From Pseudomonadota bacterium (GTDB lineage: Bacteria; Myxococcota_A; Polyangia; Polyangiales; Polyangiaceae), in the NCBI GenBank assembly GCA_023423895.1, contig JAFAER010000038.1, forward strand, positions 1 through 64,000: DNA of 64,000 nucleotides, given 5' to 3'. Positions 53,804-61,976 of the stretch are shown here, in pieces. The notes under the pieces were generated by a model. That model made no database searches. It saw only the letters and a program-made list of their open reading frames with translations, and was not told the DNA's origin. Positions within the stretch are counted from its first letter, which is position 1, and each line of letters opens with the position of its first letter. The position numbers were made by a program, and so were the translations under genes.

Positions 53804-55063
53804 TCAGGGCTTCGCCAGCATGCTCGGGCGCTCCTTCGCGAGCATCGAGACGATGCGCGTGACGCGACCTCGCAGCTCGGGCCCTTTCGGGATGAAGTCC
53901 TGGGCGCCGAGCTCGAGCATCAAACCGACGTCCGTCGGCGAGCCGCCGGCGCTCATCGCGACGACCGTGGAGGCGTCGACGAGATGGACGCCTCGCAGGT
54001 AGGTGAACAGCTCGAAGCCGCTCATCCTGGGCATGTTCAAATCGAGGAACACGAGACGCGGAGGTTTCTTCCGGAAGTGCTCGAGCGCTTGCTGGGCATC
54101 GGCCGCGACGGAGATCTCGGCGTTCGGCGCAGCCTGCTTCACGTAAAGGGCAACGAGACGTGCGATGTCGACGTCGTCGTCGACGATCAGGACGGACAGC
54201 CGGGTCGCATCACCTGGCGCGTCGCGCGAGATCTCTTCCTTCGCCGCACGCAGCTGCCAGACGACGGCGTCCATCGAGACGGGCCGATCGTTCGGGTCTT
54301 TCGCCATGAGCGTCGTCACGAGCTCGCTCAGGCGGCGCGGGACGGCGACGGCATCGGCAAGCTTCGGGACGGCCGCGTCGGCGTGCGCGACCAGCACGTC
54401 GATTGGATCGGCGCCGTGGTACGGCAGGGTCCCGGCGAGCATCCGGTATGCGAGGACGCCGAACGCGTACACGTCCGCGAGATGGCGCTCCGTCCCGCGC
54501 TGCCGGCCGGAGACGATTTCGGGGGCCATGTAATCGGGCGTGCCGGCGACGATGCCGCGATCAGGCTCGTACGCTGCACGGACGAGGCCGAGGTCCATCA
54601 AGACCACGCGCCCGGTCGCGCTGAGCAGGATGTTCTCCGGCTTGATGTCGCCGTGAGAGATCCCCGCCCGGTGAATGGCTGCCATTCCGTCCGCGATCGC
54701 GACGAGGACGTCGATGCGCTCGGGCAGCGGCATGCGGTCGCCGAGCCGTTCGAGATGGTGAGCGAGCGTCACCCCCGAGACGTGCTCCATGACCATGAAG
54801 TCGACGCCGTCGTGGGAACCGAGCGCGTACACGCCGACGACGCCTGGATGGCGGATGGCAGCAAGGGCACGCGCTTCGTTGCGGATCGAGAACTGCAGCT
54901 CGATGTCGGCGAAGTTCGCCTTGATCGCGACCCGGCGGACGAGCCCGACGTCCTGCGCGTCGAAGACCTGTCCCATCCCGCCATGGCCGAGGACCGCGCG
55001 GATCTCGTACGTCCCGGAGACCAGCTCGCCGATGCGGAAAATCGTCTGTCGGGCCTCGGTCAC
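53804..55063 (-). CDS. Ser/Thr kinase fused to a response-regulator receiver domain
   Basis: The 419-residue cytoplasmic protein joins two signalling modules. The kinase (residues ~15-280) has a glycine-rich loop GHGGMGQV, Lys48 in VAIKANF, HGDIKPEN in place of HRDIKPEN (137-144), MDLGLV in place of DFG (156-161) and MAPEIV; the catalytic Asp139 is present although the preceding Arg is Gly. The receiver domain (~287-415) has the acidic pair VDDDVD, phospho-acceptor Asp341 in VFLDLNMPRMSG and Lys393 in DFIPKG. No membrane segment. The start (GTG 55063) follows an AGAGGA by five bases. The unusual kinase motifs suggest altered activation, possibly controlled by receiver phosphorylation. Confidence 0.88.
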   Translation of the reverse strand: MTEARQTIFRIGELVSGTYEIRAVLGHGGMGQVFDAQDVGLVRRVAIKANFADIELQFSIRNEARALAAIRHPGVVGVYALGSHDGVDFMVMEHVSGVTLAHHLERLGDRMPLPERIDVLVAIADGMAAIHRAGISHGDIKPENILLSATGRVVLMDLGLVRAAYEPDRGIVAGTPDYMAPEIVSGRQRGTERHLADVYAFGVLAYRMLAGTLPYHGADPIDVLVAHADAAVPKLADAVAVPRRLSELVTTLMAKDPNDRPVSMDAVVWQLRAAKEEISRDAPGDATRLSVLIVDDDVDIARLVALYVKQAAPNAEISVAADAQQALEHFRKKPPRLVFLDLNMPRMSGFELFTYLRGVHLVDASTVVAMSAGGSPTDVGLMLELGAQDFIPKGPELRGRVTRIVSMLAKERPSMLAKP

Positions 55064-55130
55064 GGGGTTCCTCTTCGCCTGCCCGCCCCCGATCTTACCC
55101 GTGTTCGGGCCTGGTGGACGAGATCTCGCT

Positions 55131-56414
55131 TCACGGACAGACGCGACGCTCGAGCCACGTGACCGTCGTATCGCCGTAGAGGAGCCACACGGCTCCGGCC
55201 CCGTCCTCGATGAGCGCCACGTCGGTCGCTCCCTTTGCCGGCGCGATTTCGCCGAACGAGGTGAACGCCCCCGTAGAATCGACCTTCCCGAGCTCGAGGA
55301 TACGCGGCGAGCCGACGGCACGCTCGCGCGGCCGGACGCGGAGGACCCATGCGGTCTTGCCGTCGCGAGCGGCCGCGGCGGCGACGGGCGACGGGTCGAG
55401 CCCATTCGGATACGGCGACCAGACGGCCGCGACATCGTCTTTTGGCGGGTCCTCGATCGGGAGCGCAGCCATCCCGAAGTCGAGCGTCTCGCGCGGCATC
55501 GGCACGAGCGCAAATCCCCGCGCGCCGGCCGATGCGAGCGCGAAGTCGATGCCGCGCTCCGGCGCACCCCCGACGAAGACGACCGCATCCTCGCCGAGCA
55601 CGAGATCCCCCTTGGAGGCCAGAGACATGGCCCGCGCGTGGACAGGGACCATCGCCGTGCGCGTGTCGAGATAGACGGCGACGGCCGACTCTCCGCGAAC
55701 GAGGAAGCGCAACGTGGTTGCGCCGGCGCCCTCCTCCGAGAGCCGTACCGGCTCCTGTTCGTCGAGCGCGACGAAGGCCTGGAGCATGTCTCCCTCGGTG
55801 GTTCGTCGCACGTCGAGGAACCCGACCACCGAGTGCTCGCTCCCGAGCGGTGCTGCAGCGATGCGCGTGCCCGAGCGACTCTTCGCGATCGTCTTTCCGG
55901 CCTCGTTGCTGCCGAGCACCGAGCGGATGACGGGGCCACCCGGAGCCTGGCAATACGCGTAGCGGCCCGCGAGCTCGCAGGGCGGCCAGCGCATCCCGAC
56001 GAACGACGACGGCCGCGGCGGGACGACCGCGGAAGCGTTCTTCGGCGGGATCGGCGGAATGCGTACCGGGTAGATGCGCGGCTTACCCATGTCGTTGACG
56101 ACGAGGCGGAGCTCGCTCCCGACCACCGCAAGCGCCGCTGGTCCGCGGAAAGGCTGCTCCGCGGGGCCGTAGACGAGACGGCACGACGACGTCCCCGCAT
56201 CGCCAAAGGGCTCGTCGACGACGGCGGCCGCATCGCTCTCGCCACCGTCCACCGGCGACGTTGCGGCCGCGTCCGAGGGTTCGCCTGCGTCGCCCGACGC
56301 CTCGACCGGCAGCGCTCCGGTCTCCGCGGCGGCATCCTGCGCCCCCTTCGGCGAATCCTCGCAGGCCTTGCATGATGCAAGCATCACGAGCGTGGCGACG
56401 AACAACCGGCGCAC
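55131..56414 (-). CDS. Lipoprotein with propeller-like repeats
   Basis: Predicted 427-residue lipoprotein (start GTG; lipobox ASC, Cys15) with an Asp/Ala/Gly-rich linker to about residue 75. The mature region repeats beta-rich segments of similar size, e.g. RLVVNDMGKPRIYPVRI, VVGFLDVRRTTEGDMLQAF, GDLVLGEDAVVFVGGAPE and AWVLRVRPRERAVGSPRI, so a beta-propeller or beta-helix is likely, but I recognise no family. AAGGA five bases upstream supports the start. It lies 67 bases upstream of the kinase-receiver gene on the same strand; a shared transcript is possible. Confidence 0.75.
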   Translation of the reverse strand: MRRLFVATLVMLASCKACEDSPKGAQDAAAETGALPVEASGDAGEPSDAAATSPVDGGESDAAAVVDEPFGDAGTSSCRLVYGPAEQPFRGPAALAVVGSELRLVVNDMGKPRIYPVRIPPIPPKNASAVVPPRPSSFVGMRWPPCELAGRYAYCQAPGGPVIRSVLGSNEAGKTIAKSRSGTRIAAAPLGSEHSVVGFLDVRRTTEGDMLQAFVALDEQEPVRLSEEGAGATTLRFLVRGESAVAVYLDTRTAMVPVHARAMSLASKGDLVLGEDAVVFVGGAPERGIDFALASAGARGFALVPMPRETLDFGMAALPIEDPPKDDVAAVWSPYPNGLDPSPVAAAAARDGKTAWVLRVRPRERAVGSPRILELGKVDSTGAFTSFGEIAPAKGATDVALIEDGAGAVWLLYGDTTVTWLERRVCP

Positions 56415-56574
56415 CGCGTCCTTCTACACGACTGCGGTGCCGCATGTGCAGGGCTTCGACGTCGGGGCGGACCGCCGAGGGCTCCCGCGCCCCGTTCGCC
56501 CGCGCTGATGTCGCAGCACACAGGCTGAGCTCCGGGCCGGTTCCAAGCCCTCGGGCGCGTCTCTTCCGGGCGCG

Positions 56575-58179
56575 TCAAGAGCCGCCGGCCGAGGCGCGGG
56601 TCGCCCAGGCGATGGGCCGGGCCGCCGAGCGAGCGAGCACCTGGGCGACGCGCTTCGCAGAGCGAGCGGCGTCGAGATCGAGCAGGCCGCCCTGCTCTGC
56701 GCTCTTCCTGCCGAGATCGAGGAGGATCCGATCGACGCACTCCATCGCGCTCGCCGCCGCGAGCTCGGTGCCGACGCCGCGCGCGCCTGCATTGCAGCCG
56801 GCGAGATAGAGCCCTCGAACGGGCGTGTGCACCGGTGGCCGGCGCAGACCGACCTGATCCGGCGTCTGCCCCGTGGACACGGCCGGACCGAACTCCTTGC
56901 CGATCCAGGCTTCGATGAAGCCGACATCGAAGGTGTCGATGAACAGCGCGTGCTCGTCGAGCCCCGGGACCACGCGACGGATGGTCTCGAGCATCGCGCT
57001 CTCCCATGCCTTCGGCGGTGAGACGAGCGTCACGTCGGTCGTCGGCGCGACCGCGCAGACCGTGAGGAGCTGGTGGCCGGGCGGCGCGAGCGACGGGTCG
57101 AAGTTCGTCGGCACGGGACAATAGAACGGCACGATGGCGGGCACCTCTCCGCGCGTGAGCGAACGAAACATCTCCTTCATGTCGTCCGTACCGACGCTCG
57201 CGAGATCGATACCATCGCCGACGCCGCCGACGAGGCACCCCGAGCCCACGAGCTTCTTCTTCAGCCCGATCTTCGCCTGGACCGCGATGTACGAGCCGCG
57301 GATCTTGCGCGCGCGTTCGACGTACCAGCCGGGGAAGTGCTGCGGGCCCACGAGGCGATTGACGGTCGTCCGGATGCTCGACGTGGAGATCACGATGTCG
57401 GCAGGGACGATGCTCCCGTCGCTCAGCTCGACTCCGGTCGTGCGGCCGCCGGAGACGAGGACCCGCTTCACGCCGGTGCCGACGCGGACGTCGGCGCCGC
57501 GCTGCTTCGCGAGGCGCACGTACGTCTCTGGAATGGCGATCGAGCCGCCGCGCGGATAGCTGAGCGCGTTGTCACGCGCCATCTTCCGGAAGCAATAGAG
57601 CGCCTCCCCCGCCGACACCTCCCAGTACGGCAGGATGAAGTAGAGGCCGAGGAGGAAACCGAAAACACCGATCGTCGGCGCATGATCGGTGAATGGCTCG
57701 ATGAACTCCTCGATCGTCCGGTGGTTCCAGCTCTCGACGTCCTCGTCGCTCATCGTGAGGATGTGCGTGAAGAGCCGCGCGGCGCGGAACGCCTCGACCA
57801 TCGAGAGATCGAGCGCCATCGCGAGCTCGACAGCGAAGCGGGGCATCCGTCGGAGCTCGGCGGGGATGGCGACGCTCTGCACGCGCTTCGGCTGGGCGGG
57901 TTCGAGGAAGCGGAGCTCCGCGATGTCGCGCGTCCGGATGAAGCGGATCGCCCCGTCCTCGCGAACGCGCCGGAGCACGTCGCCGAGCGGCCCGCGGTTG
58001 CCGCGGCAGAACATGTGCGTGCCGATGTCGACGTGGAAGCCTTGCTTCTCGTAGCCGGAGCAGGATCCGCCGATGCGCCGGTTCTTCTCCAGCAGCGTCA
58101 CCTTCAATCCCGCGTGGGACAGTAGAAGGGCCGCGGCGGTCCCTCCGATGCCGGAGCCAACGACGACGGCGCGCGTCAT
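56575..58179 (-). CDS. FAD-dependent oxidoreductase (phytoene desaturase/CrtI-like)
   Basis: The 534-residue product begins with the Rossmann dinucleotide-binding motif VVVGSGIGGTAAALLLSHAG followed by LLEKNRRIGGSCSGYE, the FAD-binding pattern of the CrtI/amine-oxidase superfamily. A central segment (SYPRGGSIAIPETYVRLAKQRGADVRVGTGV) and the C-terminal FAD-binding GLYLAGCNAGARGVGTELAAASAMECVDRILLDLG (given in order of key residues) complete the typical layout. Such enzymes desaturate, isomerise or oxidise carotenoid, lipid or retinoid-like substrates; no carotenoid genes are adjacent, so substrate is unknown. Starts at ATG 58179, six bases after TACGCT. Confidence 0.82.
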   Translation of the reverse strand: MTRAVVVGSGIGGTAAALLLSHAGLKVTLLEKNRRIGGSCSGYEKQGFHVDIGTHMFCRGNRGPLGDVLRRVREDGAIRFIRTRDIAELRFLEPAQPKRVQSVAIPAELRRMPRFAVELAMALDLSMVEAFRAARLFTHILTMSDEDVESWNHRTIEEFIEPFTDHAPTIGVFGFLLGLYFILPYWEVSAGEALYCFRKMARDNALSYPRGGSIAIPETYVRLAKQRGADVRVGTGVKRVLVSGGRTTGVELSDGSIVPADIVISTSSIRTTVNRLVGPQHFPGWYVERARKIRGSYIAVQAKIGLKKKLVGSGCLVGGVGDGIDLASVGTDDMKEMFRSLTRGEVPAIVPFYCPVPTNFDPSLAPPGHQLLTVCAVAPTTDVTLVSPPKAWESAMLETIRRVVPGLDEHALFIDTFDVGFIEAWIGKEFGPAVSTGQTPDQVGLRRPPVHTPVRGLYLAGCNAGARGVGTELAAASAMECVDRILLDLGRKSAEQGGLLDLDAARSAKRVAQVLARSAARPIAWATRASAGGS

Positions 58180-58185
58180 GATCGA

Positions 58186-58191
58186 AGCGTA
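58186..58191 (-). promoter_or_regulatory. -10-like box of CrtI-like gene, leaderless spacing
   Basis: TACGCT on the minus strand ends six bases before the ATG at 58179; no Shine-Dalgarno is visible. Confidence 0.4.
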
Positions 58192-58317
58192 GCCTCGCCC
58201 GGAAGAGCCGCCATGTCCGCGGAACGTGCGGCGCTCAGCGCCGCTCGCTGTGCGGTCGGGCGATGCGATCACACACGCCGCAGCGAACGACGGGCTCTCT
58301 CGCTCGAACGTTCGAGA

Positions 58318-58713
58318 CTACGAACGTACGGGACGGACGTTCGCGTCCACGATTCGCTCGAGGGCCGCGTCGGGGTCGTCACAGAGGCCCGCATGTGGAG
58401 CGGAGGTCTGGATGATCGTGTTCTTCGGGGCGACGAGCCAGTGCCATCGTTCGCGCAGCGGCAACAGCCCGATCGGCCCTGCCGCCTCCCCGCCCGCACA
58501 CGTCCGACGGAACGCTTCGAGGTGTTCCTGGACGAGATCGACCTCCGCCCAAGGGAAAACGGTCGACAGGCGCTGAACGTCGAGCTCGATCTTGGCGCAG
58601 ATGTACTCGCGATCGGGACAGAACAGGACGGCCCCGACGTTGATGAACTCCTCGCGCTCGACGCGAGGGACGACGCGAACGACGGCGTAGTCAAACGCGA
58701 AGAGCGCGGGCAC
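58318..58713 (-). CDS. DUF3037 family protein, partner of HipA-like kinase
   Basis: The 131-residue product matches the DUF3037 layout: opening FAFDYAVVRVVPRVEREEFINVGAVLFCP (quoted in part), EYICAKIELDVQRLSTVFP, helix LVQEHLEAFRRTCAG and a conserved ERWHWLVAPKNTIIQTSAPHAGLC near the end. Function is not established. Its GTG start overlaps the 3' end of the HipA-like gene by 23 bases, so the two are co-translated; HipA-like and DUF3037 genes are known to occur as neighbours in many bacteria. Confidence 0.82.
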   Translation of the reverse strand: MPALFAFDYAVVRVVPRVEREEFINVGAVLFCPDREYICAKIELDVQRLSTVFPWAEVDLVQEHLEAFRRTCAGGEAAGPIGLLPLRERWHWLVAPKNTIIQTSAPHAGLCDDPDAALERIVDANVRPVRS

Positions 58714-59476
58714 GTTTCGCCTCCTCGAGATAGATGGGCATGGCGAGCGCGCGTTCGCGAAGCCACGTGACGTACGCGGCGCGGTGCGCGGAGGCATCGG
58801 AGAACCCGTCGTTCGGATCGAGCCACGCGTCGGGGATCTCGGCGACGACACGCGTGAGCAAGGGTTCCGTCAGGACGCCGGACAGGAACGTCGCCGCGGC
58901 GTCGAGCTCGGACGCCCATCGCAAGAGGACGTGGTCGGCGCTCTCGGCGAACACGTCCGCGACGCCGTCGAGCCGCTCGCCGTCACGCCAGCCGTGATGG
59001 AAGTACAACGCCGCGCCGTGATCGATGAGCCAGAGGCGCGAGTGCCACTGGAGCAGGTTCGCGTTCCGCGCCGTGCGGTCCACGTTCGTGACGAACGCAT
59101 CGAAGAGCACCGTGCGAGACGCCGTCGTCGCGTCGGGAACGAAGCGAGCGACCGGATCGAACGTGACGCTTCCGGGCAGAAAGTCGAGCCCGAGGTTCAG
59201 GCCGGCGCTCGCCTCGAGCGGCGCGGCGAGCTCCGGGTCGGGCTCGTTATCGGCGAGCTTCGCGTCGACGTCGACGAGCACGATCTCCGGCACGTGCAGC
59301 CCCGCGGCTCGCGCGAGCTCACCCGCGACGAGCTCCGCAACGAGCGCTTTGGCGCCTTGCGCCGCGCCGCGTAGCTTCACGACGTAAAGGCCGAGATCAT
59401 CCGCCTCGACGAGGGCCGGAACGGACCCTCCCTGCCGAAACGGGAGCACATAACGAGCTGCGCGGACGGTACGCAC
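58691..59476 (-). CDS. HipA-like kinase family protein
   Basis: The 261-residue product resembles the short HipA-like kinase family: KLRGAAQGAKALVAELVAGELARAAGLHVPE (ATP-binding region, quoted in part), a catalytic-loop-like DAFVTNVDRTARNANLL with the Asn-x-Asp-Arg and Asn needed for phosphotransfer, and LWLIDHGAALYFHH with the metal-binding Asp. It lacks the N-terminal domain of classical HipA toxins and there is no HipB-type antitoxin gene next to it, so it is not a standard toxin-antitoxin pair. The start at GTG 59476 is supported by a TATCCT seven bases upstream. Coupled to the DUF3037 gene. Confidence 0.78.
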   Translation of the reverse strand: MRTVRAARYVLPFRQGGSVPALVEADDLGLYVVKLRGAAQGAKALVAELVAGELARAAGLHVPEIVLVDVDAKLADNEPDPELAAPLEASAGLNLGLDFLPGSVTFDPVARFVPDATTASRTVLFDAFVTNVDRTARNANLLQWHSRLWLIDHGAALYFHHGWRDGERLDGVADVFAESADHVLLRWASELDAAATFLSGVLTEPLLTRVVAEIPDAWLDPNDGFSDASAHRAAYVTWLRERALAMPIYLEEAKRARALRV

Positions 59477-59483
59477 GGCCGGG

Positions 59484-59489
59484 AGGATA
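59484..59489 (-). promoter_or_regulatory. -10-like box of HipA-like gene, leaderless spacing
   Basis: TATCCT on the minus strand, identical to the box at 6294, ends seven bases before the GTG at 59476. Confidence 0.5.
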
Positions 59490-59718
59490 CCCGGGACCGC
59501 TCGGAAGAGGAGAGCTCGCGCAACGGCGTGACGCGCCGAGAGATACGAAACTGACGTCGCTGGCGCGTGCGTTATTGCATCCCGACACGCGCTTCTGTGG
59601 AGTACGGCCGGCCGACGAGGAGCCCGACGGGGGCGAGGACGAGGCCCCATGCGCGGCGGACGCGAGTTGCGACGACGACGACGCCGGCGGGTGAAGCGCC
59701 CTTCGCGCCTCGGCCTCT

Positions 59719-60594
59719 TCAGCGAACGAGCGCGTCGATCAGCGTGGCCGCGAAGAAGCCCATGCTGACGTAGGCGTTGCAGTCGAAGAACGCCTTCGGG
59801 ATCTTCGTGAGGTCCGCGTTGCCGTCCTTGCCGCGCACGAGCCGGTGCTCGACGACGAGGATCGCGGCCACGAGCCCGACGCCGCCGAGGAAGACCGGTC
59901 CGCGATGGAGCGTCAGCGCCGTCCCGATCAGGCATGCGATCGTCACCACGTGCGCGACGGCCGCGAGCAGCATCGCGCGGCGCGTACCGAATCGCGCCGG
60001 GACCGATCGCAGCCCTTCGGACCGATCGAACGCCTCGTCCTGCAGCGCGTACAGCACGTCGAACCCGAACAGCCACGTGATGACCGCGATCATGAGGAGG
60101 ATGATCCCGGCGTTCGGCGCAGCGCCCATCGCGATCCAGGCGCCGCCCGGCGCGAGAGCGAGCGCGAGGCCGAGCCACGCATGCGCGGCCCACGTGAAGC
60201 GCTTCGCGAGGGAGTAGCCGAGCAGCACGAGCAGCACCGGCGGCGCAAGCACGGCCGGCCAGAAGCCGAGCGTCGCGGCAATGAGGCAGAACGCCAGGCC
60301 CGAGCCGATGGCGACTGCGAGCGCCTCGCCCGCGGACGTCCTCCCCGACGGGACGGGGCGGCCCTTCGTTCGCGGGTTCTTCGCGTCGACGTCGCGATCG
60401 GCCCAGCGGTTGAACGCCATCGCGCTCGTACGCGCCATAACCATGCAGCCGAGCATCGCGAGCAGGCGGAGCGGCGTCAGCGGCAGATGCGGCTCCTGCA
60501 GCGCAAGAACGACGGCGCTCGCGGCGAACGGGAGCGCGAAGATCGTGTGCGAGAAGGTGACGAGCTCACCCCAGCGACGAAGACGTGCGAGCAT
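59719..60594 (-). CDS. mqnP: UbiA-family prenyltransferase, menaquinone pathway
   Basis: The 291-residue polytopic membrane enzyme attaches the polyprenyl tail to a naphthoate ring. The two Asp-rich motifs of the UbiA superfamily are present: NRWADRDVDAKNPRTKGRP in the first loop and YALQDEAFDRSEGLRSVPARFG in the second. Eight to nine membrane helices are visible. Its ATG overlaps the upstream gene stop by one base (TGATG) and all neighbours are futalosine-pathway genes, so the 1,4-dihydroxy-6-naphthoate prenylation step (MqnP) is the best assignment; it differs from UbiA/MenA only by context. Confidence 0.85.
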   Translation of the reverse strand: MLARLRRWGELVTFSHTIFALPFAASAVVLALQEPHLPLTPLRLLAMLGCMVMARTSAMAFNRWADRDVDAKNPRTKGRPVPSGRTSAGEALAVAIGSGLAFCLIAATLGFWPAVLAPPVLLVLLGYSLAKRFTWAAHAWLGLALALAPGGAWIAMGAAPNAGIILLMIAVITWLFGFDVLYALQDEAFDRSEGLRSVPARFGTRRAMLLAAVAHVVTIACLIGTALTLHRGPVFLGGVGLVAAILVVEHRLVRGKDGNADLTKIPKAFFDCNAYVSMGFFAATLIDALVR

Positions 60595-61853
60595 CACGAG
60601 ACATCCTGTGTGGCGGAAGGCGCGGTCGATGCGACCACGCGACGAGCGAGCACGCGGCGAGGCGCGCGGAGATTGCCGAGGAGGAAGGCCGCGGGATCGC
60701 CGACGACGTCGCCCTCGACGCAATACACGCCGGGTCGCGCGCCAGGTGCGAGGCGGCCCAGGTCGTCACGCCCGAGCGCGCGGGCGCCGTTCCAGGTGGC
60801 CATCTTCACGAGCTCCCACTTCGGCACGTTCGGGAAGCGGTCGGCGAGGGCACGCGCCTCCGCGAGCACGTCGAGCGAGGTGTTCGACGCGAGCGAGTCG
60901 GTCCCGAGCGCAGCCTCGATCCCGGCTGCACGAACGGCGAGGAGCGGCGGGAGTCGCCCTTCGATGTAGAGGTTCGATCGCGGGCAGAGCACAGCAGACG
61001 CGCCGCTCGCCGCCACGCGCGCGAGCTCCTCGGGCCGAGCGTCGGCGAGGTGGACGAGGATGACCCCCGGCCGAAGCGCGCCGACCTCTTCCGCGAGATC
61101 GAACAGCGGACGCTTGGGCCATTCCGGCGTCTGCTTGAAGCGCTCGGCGAACCACTCCGGGACGGGCCCGTCGCCGTGTTCGACCGCGCGGCGCTCCGCA
61201 GCGTGCTCGGCGAGATGGAGGCTGGTGCGCAGCCCTCGATGCGCCGCGGACTCGAGGACGGCCCGCGCCGCGTCGGGATGGAGCGTGTAGAGCGTGTGCG
61301 GCGCCGGCGCGTAAGTGAGATCGCTTCCGGGCCACGCGGGAACGCGCTGCTCGACCTCCGCCCGGAGCCCCTCGATGCGGCCGAGCACGACCGCGCGATT
61401 CATCCCGAGCACTTCGTGGAAGACGCAGCCGCCGATCCCGCGGCGCGCTAGCGTCACCACGGGCGTGAGCGTGTTCGACACGTCACCAACGGCGACGGTC
61501 GCTGTCTTCTCGAGCTCGTCGACGGCGCCGATCGTCGCTTCGTCCTCTTCCTCCGGGAGCACCTCGGTGCGCGTCGCGATCAGACGATCGACCCACGAAA
61601 CGAACCCATGGCCGCCCGGCACGCGCCCTCGCAGCGCCGAAAGCTCGACGTGCGTGTGCGCATTGACGAGCCCGGGAAAGACGACGCCCCGGACGCGCTC
61701 GACATCCACTCCGGCGTGCCGCGGGAGCACCTCGCTCGCGGCGCCGACGGCAACGACGCCACCATCACCGTCGAGGACGATCGCGCCGTCCGCGATGGGA
61801 GGCGCATCTCCGGGAAGGACATGATCCGCGTGAAAGACGCGCACGACCATCAT
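60594..61853 (-). CDS. mqnX: Amidohydrolase, aminofutalosine deaminase candidate
   Basis: The 419-residue metal-dependent amidohydrolase shows the first metal-binding motif in GLVNAHTHVELS, a later His cluster (TSLHLAEHAAE and VILVHLAD) and the conserved Asp in ALGTDSLASN. In the futalosine pathway MqnX deaminates aminofutalosine to futalosine. The gene lies between mqnC-type and mqnP genes, so this role is preferred over a general nucleoside or atrazine-type hydrolase. Two adjacent ATG codons (61853, 61850) both follow a GGAG at a suitable distance. Confidence 0.82.
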   Translation of the reverse strand: MMVVRVFHADHVLPGDAPPIADGAIVLDGDGGVVAVGAASEVLPRHAGVDVERVRGVVFPGLVNAHTHVELSALRGRVPGGHGFVSWVDRLIATRTEVLPEEEDEATIGAVDELEKTATVAVGDVSNTLTPVVTLARRGIGGCVFHEVLGMNRAVVLGRIEGLRAEVEQRVPAWPGSDLTYAPAPHTLYTLHPDAARAVLESAAHRGLRTSLHLAEHAAERRAVEHGDGPVPEWFAERFKQTPEWPKRPLFDLAEEVGALRPGVILVHLADARPEELARVAASGASAVLCPRSNLYIEGRLPPLLAVRAAGIEAALGTDSLASNTSLDVLAEARALADRFPNVPKWELVKMATWNGARALGRDDLGRLAPGARPGVYCVEGDVVGDPAAFLLGNLRAPRRVLARRVVASTAPSATQDVS

Positions 61854-61976
61854 CGGCTCCGGCCGCGGGGATCGAGCGGAGAAGGCGGAAGCGAGTGCCC
61901 CCTCCCCATCCCGACCTTCCGCACTTCCGCCCTTCCTGTGGAACTTCTCTTCAAGACGCCGCCAGCGAGCCCAGAA

